Part shown: positions 8,223-16,240 of the stretch, one piece after another
How the letters are laid out: every line of letters starts with the position of its first letter
How positions within the stretch are numbered: the stretch's first letter is position 1
Source of the DNA: Streptomyces griseus subsp. griseus
Lineage (GTDB): Bacteria; Actinomycetota; Actinomycetes; Streptomycetales; Streptomycetaceae
Assembly (NCBI RefSeq): GCF_003610995.1
Contig: NZ_CP032543.1
Location: forward strand, 2,790,001 to 2,854,000
Direction: 5' to 3'
DNA length: 64,000 nt
Program-made: the position numbers and the translations under genes
Notes under the pieces: model-generated
What the model was told of the DNA's origin: nothing
Seen by the model: the letters and a program-made list of their open reading frames with translations, nothing else
Database searches by the model: none

Positions 8223-9203
8223 ATGGCGGTTTTCGGGGTCTCCGATGCCGAGGAGGAGATCTACCGCCACTTCCTGCGCAACCCCTCCACCGCCGCCGAC
8301 GACCTCCACCTCCTGCTCCACACCGAGCCCGGGCAGGCCCGCACCCGGATCGACCGGCTCCGCGAGCTGGGCCTGCTGCGGGTGGAGGACGACGGCCGCC
8401 GTATAGCGCCCGTGGACCCCGAGACCGCCCTCTCCCGCCTGGTCGACCTGCGGCTCCACGCGCTCCACCAGGAGCTGCAGCGCGTCACCCGGTCGCGGCA
8501 CGTCATTGATGGTCTACGCGCGGAGCAGGGGGCCCGTACGCCGCCTCCGCAGGGCATCGAACAGCTGGAGGGGCTCACCCAGATCCGCAACCGGATCGAC
8601 GACCTCGCCTTCTTCGCCCGGGACGAGATCCTCTCCGTGGAGCCGTACACCCGGCTCTCCCCGGAGAACATCGCCCGCTCCAGACCGCTGGACCTGCGCT
8701 GTCTCAGACGCGGGGTCCGGATCCGCAACGTCGTCTCCAGCACCGCCCTCCAGGACCCGCCGACCGCCGCCTATCTGCGCGAGCTGTCCGAGCACGGCGC
8801 GTCGATCCGGGTCACCGCGGACACCACGGAACGGCTCCTGGTCTACGACCGCCGCGCCGCCCTCGTACCGCTGGACCCCCGCGACACCTCCCGGGGGGCG
8901 CTGCTCGCCCACCGCAGCGGGCTCGTCTCCAACATCATCGCGCTGTTCGAGAAGATCTGGGCCCAGGCCGAGGAGCTGCCCGCCGCCGACGGTGAGGGCG
9001 GCCCCGACCGGGGCGGCCTCTCCGCCATGGAGCGGCGCGTGCTGGTGGCGATGTGCACGGTCGGCAAGGACGAGGCGGGGGCCCGGGAGCTGGGGGTGTC
9101 GGTACGGACCTACCGGCGGCATGTCGCCGAGCTGATGCAGACCCTGGGCGCCGCCAGCCGCGCCCAGGCCGCGCTGCTCGCCCGGGAGCGGGGCTGGATC
9201 TGA
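8223..9203 (+). CDS. LuxR-type HTH regulator with TrmB-like N-terminus
   Basis: The protein is 326 residues from ATG 8223; GTG 8208 is an in-frame alternative. Residues 1-60 (AVFGVSDAEEEIYRHFLRNP, then RIDRLRELGLLRVEDDG) look like a TrmB-type winged helix. The middle (about 85-240) resembles a phospholipase-D-like sensor region found in this Streptomyces family. The C-terminus (LSAMERRVLVAMCTVGKDEA, then ARELGVSVRTYRRHVAELMQ) is a LuxR/GerE HTH. It lies 1.9 kb from the RiPP precursor on the same strand, separated by the amidohydrolase pair, so a role in the cluster is possible but not shown. Confidence 0.75.
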   Translation: MAVFGVSDAEEEIYRHFLRNPSTAADDLHLLLHTEPGQARTRIDRLRELGLLRVEDDGRRIAPVDPETALSRLVDLRLHALHQELQRVTRSRHVIDGLRAEQGARTPPPQGIEQLEGLTQIRNRIDDLAFFARDEILSVEPYTRLSPENIARSRPLDLRCLRRGVRIRNVVSSTALQDPPTAAYLRELSEHGASIRVTADTTERLLVYDRRAALVPLDPRDTSRGALLAHRSGLVSNIIALFEKIWAQAEELPAADGEGGPDRGGLSAMERRVLVAMCTVGKDEAGARELGVSVRTYRRHVAELMQTLGAASRAQAALLARERGWI

Positions 9204-9225
9204 CGCACGGTCCCACGGGGCCGGG

Positions 9226-9492
9226 TCAGGCCTCCTCCGCCCACCCCCGCAGCGCCGTGTCCGCCAGGACGCGGGAGACCGCCCGCCGCACCGCCGGGGC
9301 GTCCGTCGACCCGGCCAGCTCCACCCGCAGCACCACCCGGTCCTGGTCCGCCTCCGGGTGGCAGGCCCAATGGCCGGGGAGCAGCCCCAGAAGCCGTACG
9401 ACGGTGGTCCAGCCGGTCGGGGCGGCGCGGTCGCGGCGTACGAGGACGACATCGGCGACCCCGGCCGCGCCACCGGACGGACCTGGCCTCAT
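9226..9492 (-). CDS. Small hypothetical protein coupled to the amidohydrolase
   Basis: 88 residues from ATG 9492, overlapping the amidohydrolase stop by 4 nt (ATGA) and preceded by GGAGGTG at good spacing. The coupling and strong ribosome-binding site support a real gene. The sequence (DVVLVRRDRAAPTGWTTVVR, then VVLRVELAGSTDAPAVRRAV) has no motif I recognise. It contains no membrane segment or signal peptide, so it is probably cytoplasmic. It may be an accessory to the amidohydrolase. Confidence 0.55.
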   Translation of the reverse strand: MRPGPSGGAAGVADVVLVRRDRAAPTGWTTVVRLLGLLPGHWACHPEADQDRVVLRVELAGSTDAPAVRRAVSRVLADTALRGWAEEA

Positions 9493-10856
9493 GACCCCAC
9501 CTCCCCGCCACCCTCACCCTCGCCCGGCACCGCGCTCCCGCCGCCCGGCCCCGCGTCCAGCACCTGCCGGGCCGCCGCCGCCAGCGCCGTGACACCGACG
9601 GGCAGGGCGGTCCGCACGTCGGGCGCGAACCCGGGCGCGTGGTTCGGCGGTACGGGCACTCCCCCGGCCCGCGCCGCACGCCACTGACGCAGGCCCGTGG
9701 TGCCGAGCAGCCAGTACGCCGTCGGCACCCCGCCCGCCGCGAAGTGCGGGAAGTCCTCGGTGGCCGTCGTGGGGGCCGCGTCCAGCACCCGGCCCTCGCC
9801 GAGCACCGCCTCGTGGGCGCGGCGGACCGCCGCCGTCAGCGCCGGGTCGGGGAGCAGGGCGGGCGAGCGGGCCGTCACCGTGACCTCCGGGTCGCGCGGG
9901 GCGTCCGAGGCGGCGGCGTGGGCCCGTACGACGCGGGTCGCGGCGGTCAGCAGGCGATCGAGGGCGGAGTCGGTGAACGCCCTTGCCGTGAAGGAGAGTT
10001 CGGCGGTGTCGGGGGTGATGTTGCCGCGCTCGCCGGCCCGCAGCGAGCCCACGGTGAGCACGGCCTGTTCGGCGGGCGCGGTCTCCCTGGCCACCACCGG
10101 CTGGAGCCCGAGCACGGCCGAGGCCGCCATCAGGACCGGGTCGACGGTGAGGTGCGGGGTGGCCGCGTGACCGCCCCGGCCGTACAGGGTGACGTCGGCC
10201 GCGATGCTGCCCGCCATCAGGGGCGCCCCGCCCGGCGCGTGGGCGACGGTGCCCGCCGGGAGCGGGGCGGCGTGCTGGGCGAGCACCGCGTCCGGGGTGC
10301 CGAACCGCTCGTACAGGCGGCCGTCCTCCAGCATCTGCCGGGCCCCGCCCAGCGTCTCCTCGGCGGGCTGGCCCACCACGAGCACCGTGCCGCGCCAGCT
10401 GTCCCGGTCCGCCGCCAGGAGGGCCACCGCCCCGGTGACCGCCGCGATGTGCAGGTCGTGGCCGCAGGCGTGCATGACCCCGGGCACCTCGCTCGCGTAC
10501 GGCAGACCGGTCGCCTCGGTGACGGGGAGCGCGTCGAGCTCGGTGCGCAGGAGCACGGTGGGGCCGGGGCCGTTGCGCAGGACGCCGACGAGCCCGTGGC
10601 CGCCGCCGACCGCGTGGGTGACCGTGAGGCCGTGTTCGGCCAGCCGGGCAGCGAGGAGGTCCGCGGTGCGGTGCTCGTGGCCGGAGAGCTCGGGGTGGGC
10701 GTGCAGGTCGAGGTAGAGCCCGAGGGCCGATCTCAGCAGCGGGCGCGGCAGGGCGCTTCCCGGTGCCGCCTCGCCACCCGCCCCCGCGCGCCCGTCGCCG
10801 TCCGCGCCGCCCGCGTCCTTCGCCGTTCTCGCCGCTGTGACCATTTCGCACCTCAT
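9489..10856 (-). CDS. M20-family amidohydrolase/aminoacylase
   Basis: This 455-residue protein shows the M20D zinc amidohydrolase pattern: LLRTELDALPVTE, GVMHACGHDLHIAA (metal ligand His), VGQPAEETLGGARQML (catalytic Glu pair), GRGGHAATPHLTVDP (dimerisation domain) and ATTATEDFPHFAAGGVP (late metal ligand). The family removes acyl or amino-acid groups from amide substrates. ATG 10856 has GAGGG 7 nt upstream; ATG 10844 has an equally good GAGGTG. It is divergent from the RiPP precursor and shares its promoter region. It could trim or detoxify a peptide product, or simply be the last gene outside the cluster. Confidence 0.85.
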   Translation of the reverse strand: MRCEMVTAARTAKDAGGADGDGRAGAGGEAAPGSALPRPLLRSALGLYLDLHAHPELSGHEHRTADLLAARLAEHGLTVTHAVGGGHGLVGVLRNGPGPTVLLRTELDALPVTEATGLPYASEVPGVMHACGHDLHIAAVTGAVALLAADRDSWRGTVLVVGQPAEETLGGARQMLEDGRLYERFGTPDAVLAQHAAPLPAGTVAHAPGGAPLMAGSIAADVTLYGRGGHAATPHLTVDPVLMAASAVLGLQPVVARETAPAEQAVLTVGSLRAGERGNITPDTAELSFTARAFTDSALDRLLTAATRVVRAHAAASDAPRDPEVTVTARSPALLPDPALTAAVRRAHEAVLGEGRVLDAAPTTATEDFPHFAAGGVPTAYWLLGTTGLRQWRAARAGGVPVPPNHAPGFAPDVRTALPVGVTALAAAARQVLDAGPGGGSAVPGEGEGGGEVGS

Positions 10857-10911
10857 CCCGTTTCCCTCTCGACGAGCCTGATCCGTACGACCGTCAGCGG
10901 CCCCGCCGTCC

Positions 10912-10966
10912 CGCTGTCACCGGATGCCAGCGAAGTGACAGCGAAAGCGCGGCCGATCTGACAGCG
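10912..10966 (+). promoter_or_regulatory. Three TGACAGCG boxes upstream of the RiPP precursor
   Basis: TGACAGCG occurs exactly at 10936-10943 and 10959-10966 (23 bp apart), and in inverted orientation at 10912-10919. SARP activators bind short direct repeats about 11 or 22 bp apart, the last usually about 8 bp before the -10. Here TCCAAT at 10975-10980 lies 8 bp after the third box and could be the -10. This fits control of the precursor, and perhaps of the divergent amidohydrolase, by the cluster's SARP. Binding itself is an inference. Confidence 0.5.
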
Positions 10967-11049
10967 GCCACCCCTCCAATGGATCCAGCACCGGGGACAC
11001 CGGGCCGGAGCCACCGGCCGCCGGTCCCCACGAGACCAGGGAGAACACC

Positions 11050-11226
11050 ATGGCCCCCAAGACCGAGCTCGCCACCCTCGCCGACGAGATCCTGGAGCTG
11101 GAGTCGGAGACCTTCGAGATCTCGGACTACTCCGACGCGGTGGAGGTCGTCCTCGCCGGTTCCACGTCCTCCTCCTCCACCTCCACCTGCTCCAGCACCA
11201 CCAGCACCACCTCCTGCAGCGCCTGA
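11050..11226 (+). CDS. RiPP precursor peptide, Ser/Thr/Cys-rich core (thiazolylpeptide-type)
   Basis: 58 residues from ATG 11050 with AGGGAG 6 nt upstream. The acidic leader (MAPKTELATLADEILELESE, then TFEISDYSDAVEVVLAG) has the LELESETFEISDY pattern I associate with thiazolylpeptide-type precursors. The last 21 residues after VVLAG contain 11 Ser, 7 Thr, 2 Cys (positions 10 and 19 of that segment) and one terminal Ala. Such residues are substrates for cyclodehydration to (methyl)oxazolines/thiazolines and for dehydration to Dha/Dhb, and both enzyme sets are encoded next door. The exact leader cleavage site is not known; AG is a plausible junction. The gene converges on the biosynthetic operon and has its own hairpin terminator. 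Confidence 0.88.
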   Translation: MAPKTELATLADEILELESETFEISDYSDAVEVVLAGSTSSSSTSTCSSTTSTTSCSA

Positions 11227-11255
11227 CACCCGTTCCCGGGCCGCGCGCGTACGCC

Positions 11256-11282
11256 AGCCCCCTCCGTCGGTCGGAGGGGGCT
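11256..11282. terminator. Hairpin between precursor and the convergent operon
   Basis: A perfect 11-bp stem (11256-11266 with 11272-11282) with loop TCGGT lies 30 nt after the precursor stop and 25 nt from the end of the convergent YcaO gene. It can terminate transcription from either side and stabilise the short precursor mRNA. Confidence 0.8.
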
Positions 11283-11306
11283 GACGTATGTGGTGCGCGG
11301 GGCCGG

Positions 11307-13286
11307 TCACGGGAACGGGTGCGGGACGGCCTTGATCTCCGCCTCCGGAAGGTCGTCCGCCCGCCGCCCGGCCGCCCGCAGCGCCGTCCGCAGCCGGGGC
11401 ATGTGCAGGGCCCGCTGCCGGGTCCAGCCGAAGTCCAGCGGCAGCAGGCCGGGGACGGTGGTGGAGACGGTGTGCAGGCCCATCCGGCGCTGCTCGGGGG
11501 TCGTCTGGTCGACGGCGATGACGTCGTACCCGCCGGCCGTCAACTGGTCGCGCAGGCACCGCAGATCGTCCAGCAGGTCTCCCGTACGCGGGCGCAGCGG
11601 CTGCCAGTCGGCGAACGCCTCCTCCAGCGGGAGGACGGCCGCCGGCTCCAGATACTCGGCCGCGTGCCGGGTCATCGACGGCAGCCCGTACAGCTGGGCG
11701 TGGTCCTTGAGGTGCAGGACCTTGGTGAAGTCCCTTTCCATCGCCTCCAGTTCGGTGCGCCGCTCGGCCACCTGGTAGGGCAGGTGCGGGATGTAGGTGA
11801 GGACCTCCGACAGGGCGGCCTCCACCGTGTCCGCCGGGTCGAACCCCGCCGCCGCGCTGAAGGAGAGCGTGCCGTGGCCGCCGTCGCGCCGGACCGCGAG
11901 GGCGGTGACGACGGGGACGGCCAGATCCATCCGCGTGTCGAAGGCGTGGACGTCGTAGCCGTGCAGGGCGGCCCGGTCGAGCATGGAGCGGACGGCGGGG
12001 GTGGTCGCGGTGGCGAGGTCGATCGCGGTGAGGCGGGCGCGGCCGTACCAGGCGAGGAGGAAGGCGTCCCTCTCGACGAGTTCGAGGAGGCCGAAGAGGA
12101 TCGCCTCCTCGGGACTGCCGCCCGTCGCACAGCCGTTGGAGCACTCGAAGACGAAGTTGTCGGCGTCGACACCGGCGCTGTAGTGCGCGAGCCGGGCCGG
12201 GACGAGGATCGGGCGGTCGTCGCGGAGGGAGTGGCCCCAGACCCAGGGGATCGCCCGGTCCGGGTCGAAGGGGCTGACCAGGGGATCGGAGGCGTACGTC
12301 CCGGGGGCGTAGAAACCGCAGTCCGCGGGGTTCAGGGCCTGCCCGGCCAGGTTGCGGTAGCTGTCGACGACCGGGGAGGTGCCGCGCCGGCGGTGGGTGC
12401 CCGCGTACCGCTCCAGCCCTTCCAGATAGGCGAGGGTGCGGCTGGTGGCGTACCGGTTGGCCTGGCCGCTCCAGGTGACGTCGTTGAGTCCGGCGTAGCC
12501 GCGTACGAAGTGGGTCCCGGCGACGGGTGCGGTGGTGGTGGAGGCGGGGTTGATCCAGGTGTCCGAACCGAGCGCCCCGCACACGGGGTTGGCGAGGGCG
12601 GCGGTCGGCAGGGGGTAGGAGTCGAGGGTACGGAGGCGGTAGCCGTCGGGGTCCGGTTTGGGGGTGGGGCCCAGCTCCATGCGGGCGGCCTCCGCCGTGT
12701 CGGGGACCTCGGTGACGCAGGCGGGGCAGAGCGGTTCGGGGAGCAGGGGGAAGGTGGCCGTGGCGAGGGTGGCCAGGTCGATGCGGGTCACCTGGGGGAG
12801 CGCGCGGTCGGCGGGGGTGGCTTCGGGGCTCGCGGGGGTGGAGCGGGGGCTCGCGGGGGCCGCGTCCGGGCGGCTGCCGTGACCGCCCAGGACCGCGCTG
12901 TACGTGGCCCAGACCGCGTCCACCGCGTACCGCGTGAGCACCGGCCAGTGCACCGCCCCCCGTGGCTCGTGCCCCAGCTCCAGCGCCTCCCGCTCGGACC
13001 GGCTCCGGAGCCGCTGCCACCGCATCGCCAGGCACTGCCCGCAGGCCCCCTCGGACGGCCCGCCGCCCCAGGGGCCGATCAGCACGGCCCGCGAGGTCAG
13101 CTGGACGTTGGCGGCGGGCCGGGTGCCGGCGTACGGGTCCCGGTGGCCGAAGCCGAGCGTGTCGGCGGCCCCGAGCGGAACGACGTAGGGGGCGGGAAGC
13201 GCCATCCCGGAGTGGCGGGCCGACAGAGCGGCCTGGAGCTGGGCGCGCGCCACGTCCAGGGGGGTCGAAGCGGTGGCCGTCGTCAT
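11307..13286 (-). CDS. YcaO cyclodehydratase, first copy (last gene of the RiPP operon)
   Basis: This 659-residue protein starts at ATG 13286, overlapping the permease stop by 4 nt. YcaO enzymes use ATP to activate a peptide backbone amide so that Cys/Ser/Thr side chains cyclise to azolines. Visible are two CxxC pairs (C82/C85 in ACGQC, C187/C190 in CPAC) that likely bind zinc, LEGLERYAG at 288-296, and the ATP-binding block from SNGCATGGSPEEA to LVERDAF (about 383-409). The C-terminus PHPFP fits the PxPxP tail of azoline-forming YcaOs. It shares architecture with the second YcaO, suggesting duplication and division of labour, for example Cys versus Ser/Thr. Confidence 0.92.
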   Translation of the reverse strand: MTTATASTPLDVARAQLQAALSARHSGMALPAPYVVPLGAADTLGFGHRDPYAGTRPAANVQLTSRAVLIGPWGGGPSEGACGQCLAMRWQRLRSRSEREALELGHEPRGAVHWPVLTRYAVDAVWATYSAVLGGHGSRPDAAPASPRSTPASPEATPADRALPQVTRIDLATLATATFPLLPEPLCPACVTEVPDTAEAARMELGPTPKPDPDGYRLRTLDSYPLPTAALANPVCGALGSDTWINPASTTTAPVAGTHFVRGYAGLNDVTWSGQANRYATSRTLAYLEGLERYAGTHRRRGTSPVVDSYRNLAGQALNPADCGFYAPGTYASDPLVSPFDPDRAIPWVWGHSLRDDRPILVPARLAHYSAGVDADNFVFECSNGCATGGSPEEAILFGLLELVERDAFLLAWYGRARLTAIDLATATTPAVRSMLDRAALHGYDVHAFDTRMDLAVPVVTALAVRRDGGHGTLSFSAAAGFDPADTVEAALSEVLTYIPHLPYQVAERRTELEAMERDFTKVLHLKDHAQLYGLPSMTRHAAEYLEPAAVLPLEEAFADWQPLRPRTGDLLDDLRCLRDQLTAGGYDVIAVDQTTPEQRRMGLHTVSTTVPGLLPLDFGWTRQRALHMPRLRTALRAAGRRADDLPEAEIKAVPHPFP

Positions 13287-14038
13287 GTCTTGTCGCTCCA
13301 GCGGAAGGTCTTCAGCGCCACCGCGCCGAGGACGAGGGCGAATCCGGCGAGCACCGCACAGGCGACGCCGATGTCCGTCAGAGTGCCGCCGCCGGTCAGC
13401 GCGCCGGATACCCCGTCGTTGAGGTAGCGCAGCGGCAGGACGCGGGAGAGGCTCTGCATCCACTGCGGCATGGCGTCCAGCGGGAAGAACGAACCGGAGA
13501 GGAACGCCATCGGGATCATCAGGCAGTTGGCGACGGCGGCGACCGCCTCCGGGGTCCTCGCGTAGCTGCCGACGATGACCCCGAGCGCGAGGAACGCGGT
13601 GATCCCGAGCACCAGCACCGGCAGGGCGAGCGGCCAGCGGCCGTCCAACTGGAGTCCGAAGGAGGGCAGTAGAGCAACCGCTACGAACAGCACCGCCTGT
13701 ACGGCTCCGATGGCGAGCGCCAGCACATAGCGCGAGGCGAGCACGGCCGAGACGGGCGTGGGCGTCATCCGGATCAGCCGGAGGATGTCGTCGCGCCGCC
13801 ACTGCATGAGGACGAACCCGACACCGAAGACGGCGGCGTTGCCGACGCCCCAGGACAGGACGCCGGGCGCGATGTAGTTGATGTAGGGCTTGCCGCTCTC
13901 CTCGACGGTCTGGCCGTGGAAGATCAGCCCGAAGACGACGAGGAAGATCAGGGGGAAGGCGAAGGTGAAGAAGAGGGTGGTGCGGTCGCGGGTGTAGGCC
14001 CGGTATCCGGCCTGGCTCAGCGCGGTGTAGGCGCTCAT
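13283..14038 (-). CDS. ABC-2 type transporter permease
   Basis: 251 residues with six predicted hydrophobic segments, among them TTLFFTFAFPLIFLVVFGLI, SAVLASRYVLALAIGAVQAV, LALPVLVLGITAFLALGVIV and IGVACAVLAGFALVLGAVAL. The pattern is that of the ABC-2 drug-export permeases. GGAGA precedes ATG 14038. The ATPase gene lies 52 nt upstream in the same operon. Together they probably export the modified peptide and give self-protection; substrate assignment rests on context. Confidence 0.88.
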   Translation of the reverse strand: MSAYTALSQAGYRAYTRDRTTLFFTFAFPLIFLVVFGLIFHGQTVEESGKPYINYIAPGVLSWGVGNAAVFGVGFVLMQWRRDDILRLIRMTPTPVSAVLASRYVLALAIGAVQAVLFVAVALLPSFGLQLDGRWPLALPVLVLGITAFLALGVIVGSYARTPEAVAAVANCLMIPMAFLSGSFFPLDAMPQWMQSLSRVLPLRYLNDGVSGALTGGGTLTDIGVACAVLAGFALVLGAVALKTFRWSDKT

Positions 14039-14090
14039 GAGGTGTCTCCGTATCGGTGGTTCCGTGCAAGGGGTCTGGTTCTCAACGGAG

Positions 14091-15050
14091 TTACGGCTGT
14101 GGGGCTCCGGTCCCGGTCAGCGCCAGGTACACGTCCTCCAGGCTCGCCGTCCTGGTCTGTACGCCCTGGAGCCCGGCGATCTCGTCGACGGCGGCCAGCA
14201 CCTGGCCCGAGGTGAGGGTCTCTAGCACGATGGAGCCGCCCTCCTCGGTGACCCGGTCCACGCCCGGGATGGCGCGGGCCTGCGCGGGCGTGAGGCGGTC
14301 GGCCGGGACCAGGAGCCGGGTGGTGGGGCTGGAGGCGGCGATGAGCCGGCCGGGGCTGTCCAGGGCCGCGACCCTGCCCTCGACCATGATCGCGACCCGG
14401 TCGCAGAGCGCCTCGGCCTCGTCCAGGTGGTGGGTGGTGTAGACGATGGTGCGGCCCGCGCCCTTGAGGTCCCGGAGCACCTGCCAGAGCGAACGGCGGG
14501 CCTGCGGGTCGAGGGCGGCGGTCGGCTCGTCCAGGAAGATCAGCTCGGGGTCGTGGACGAGGGCGGAGGCGATGGCGAGCCGCTGCCGCTGGCCGCCCGA
14601 GAGGTCGTCGACCCGGGTGTCCCCCTGCTCGGTGAGGCCGACGGAGGCGAGGGCCCGCTCGGCGGCGGCCGCGTCGCACCGGTAGAGGGCGGCCATGGTG
14701 ACCAGGTGTTCGCGGGCGGTCAGCCGGACGAAGAACGCGGAGCTCTGGGTCTGTACGCCGAGCCGGGGCAGCAGGGCGGTGTTGCGCGGCCAGGGGCTCT
14801 CGCCCAGGACCGCCACCCTGCCGGAGTCGGCGCGCCGCTGCCCCTCCATGATCTCGACGAGGGTGGTCTTGCCCGCCCCGTTGGGCCCGAGCAGCCCGAA
14901 GAACTCCCCGCGGGCGACGGTCAGCGAGACCCCGTCGACGGCCCGGGTGGCGCCGTACGTCTTGTGGACGTCGGCCAGGGCCACGGCGGCGGGTCCGGCG
15001 GCCGGTTCCGCCGGGGGGTCGTGCGGGGTGCGGGGGGCGGTGGACGTCAT
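14091..15050 (-). CDS. ABC transporter ATP-binding protein (DrrA-like)
   Basis: 319 residues from ATG 15050, with AAGGAGA upstream. Walker A is GPNGAGKTT, the signature is LSGGQRQRLAIA, Walker B is LIFLDEPTAALD, and there is a C-terminal extension (about residues 230-315) as in DrrA/CcmA-type drug-export ATPases. It would power the ABC-2 permease encoded next. A three-copy 20-bp repeat sits in the gap between this gene and the metalloprotease gene upstream. Confidence 0.93.
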   Translation of the reverse strand: MTSTAPRTPHDPPAEPAAGPAAVALADVHKTYGATRAVDGVSLTVARGEFFGLLGPNGAGKTTLVEIMEGQRRADSGRVAVLGESPWPRNTALLPRLGVQTQSSAFFVRLTAREHLVTMAALYRCDAAAAERALASVGLTEQGDTRVDDLSGGQRQRLAIASALVHDPELIFLDEPTAALDPQARRSLWQVLRDLKGAGRTIVYTTHHLDEAEALCDRVAIMVEGRVAALDSPGRLIAASSPTTRLLVPADRLTPAQARAIPGVDRVTEEGGSIVLETLTSGQVLAAVDEIAGLQGVQTRTASLEDVYLALTGTGAPQP

Positions 15051-15070
15051 GGAACTCTCCTTGAGGGGAA

Positions 15071-15130
15071 CATCAGGCCGTCAGCAGGCACATCGGGCCA
15101 TCAGCGGGTGCATCAGGTTGTCAGCAGATG
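15071..15130. repeat. Three tandem 20-bp repeats at the end of the metalloprotease gene
   Basis: Three imperfect 20-bp units occupy 15071-15090, 15091-15110 and 15111-15130, each starting CATC and containing TCAGC. They cover the last codons and stop of the M50 gene and most of the gap before the ATPase gene. On the coding strand each reads GCTGA(C/T)-n-CC(T/C)GATG. This could be replication slippage or a protein/RNA-binding array that tunes expression of the exporter. Confidence 0.7.
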
Positions 15131-16240
15131 ATGGGCGCCCGCGACGACCGCCGCGACCACAGCGGCGAGAACAAGCACCGTGCCCAACGCATAGGCCGGA
15201 TAAGCGATTCGGGCGCGGCGGGGGTAGGCCGACGCCTCCGGGGAGCGGCGCAGCGCGAGCCGCAGGTAGCCGCCGGCGGAGGCGGCGAGACCGGTGGCCC
15301 CGGCGAGCTGGCTCGCGATTCTGTAGCCGTCCAGCGGCGGCAGCGGCACGAGCATCGCGAACGCCTGGACGCTGCCGAGGAGCAGCAGCGCGGCGAGCGC
15401 CTCGTGCGTGGCGTCGTCCAGCGGGGCGAAGAGCCACAGTCCGCAGAAGGGCAGCAGGAAGAGGAGGTTCATCACCGCGCCCGCGACAGCGGTGGCGATG
15501 CGGTGCCGACGGCGCGCCAGATAGAGGTAGTTGTCGACGGTGCAGTACATGATGACGACGGGCAGCCGCCACCGCAGCCCGATCTCCGCGACCTGCCCGC
15601 CGTAGTGCCGGGCCACCACGCCGTGGGCCAGCTCGTGGAGGGCGGTGCTCAGCCAGAGCAGGATGGCCGTACCGGTCAGCAGGACCGGGTTGGTGAACAA
15701 TTCCCGGACAGCGATGAGGAGTTCACCGGTGCGGCTGGCGACGGCCGCCTCCATCGCCACGATCAGCACCAGCAGCGGCACCATCGCCCACGGTGTGAGC
15801 AGGAAGCCGAAGACCCGGTGGAGGCGGGCGGTGGTGGCGTCGGCGTCGGCGACCAGGGGGAGGGTGCCGCGCAGGAGGGTGCGGGGTTCATCCGCGACAA
15901 CGGGGACCCTGGGGGCGGGCGTTCCGGCCAGCAGCCCCTTCGTCCCGAGCATGGTGAGGATCTGCTGCCAGTGCGCGTCGCCCAGCCGCCGCCCGTACTC
16001 CCCCGCGTACTCCTCACCGATCTCCGCGAGGCTCCGCTCGCCGTCCATCCGGGCGATGAGGAAGTGCTCCTTGGCGCCGACCTTGAAGGAGTTGCCGCTC
16101 CCGGTGTCCTTGATGAGGTGGACGGTCGCGGCGCCGTCGAGCAGCGGATCGCTGAGCAGGACACGGGGCCGCAGCTCGGGCCGGTAGGCGGCGAGCCCGG
16201 CAGAAGCCCCGGACACCCCGGAAGCCCCGGGCGCACTCAT
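15113..16240 (-). CDS. PqqD-like/M50 membrane metalloprotease, candidate leader protease
   Basis: 375 residues starting at ATG 16240, overlapping the upstream stop by 4 nt. Residues about 20-105 (RPRVLLSDPLLDGAATVHLI, then LIARMDGERSLAEIGEEYAG) resemble a PqqD/RRE-type winged helix. The rest is membrane-embedded with about six segments, the zinc motif HELAH at 202-206 and LDG at 303-305, the M50 site-2-protease pattern. M50 enzymes cut substrates in or near the membrane. Having a peptide-recognition-like domain fused to a protease, just before the exporter genes, suggests leader removal during export. An alternative is a role in immunity or membrane signalling. Confidence 0.8.
   Translation of the reverse strand: MSAPGASGVSGASAGLAAYRPELRPRVLLSDPLLDGAATVHLIKDTGSGNSFKVGAKEHFLIARMDGERSLAEIGEEYAGEYGRRLGDAHWQQILTMLGTKGLLAGTPAPRVPVVADEPRTLLRGTLPLVADADATTARLHRVFGFLLTPWAMVPLLVLIVAMEAAVASRTGELLIAVRELFTNPVLLTGTAILLWLSTALHELAHGVVARHYGGQVAEIGLRWRLPVVIMYCTVDNYLYLARRRHRIATAVAGAVMNLLFLLPFCGLWLFAPLDDATHEALAALLLLGSVQAFAMLVPLPPLDGYRIASQLAGATGLAASAGGYLRLALRRSPEASAYPRRARIAYPAYALGTVLVLAAVVAAVVAGAHHLLTT

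Noticed and set aside
12904..13188. Possible plus-strand gene inside the first YcaO gene
   Set aside because: It is antisense to a clearly conserved enzyme and has no ribosome-binding site or family.
13287..14069. Upstream in-frame extension of the first YcaO
   Set aside because: The added residues are a shadow of the permease; ATG 13286 with the 4-nt overlap is the convincing start.
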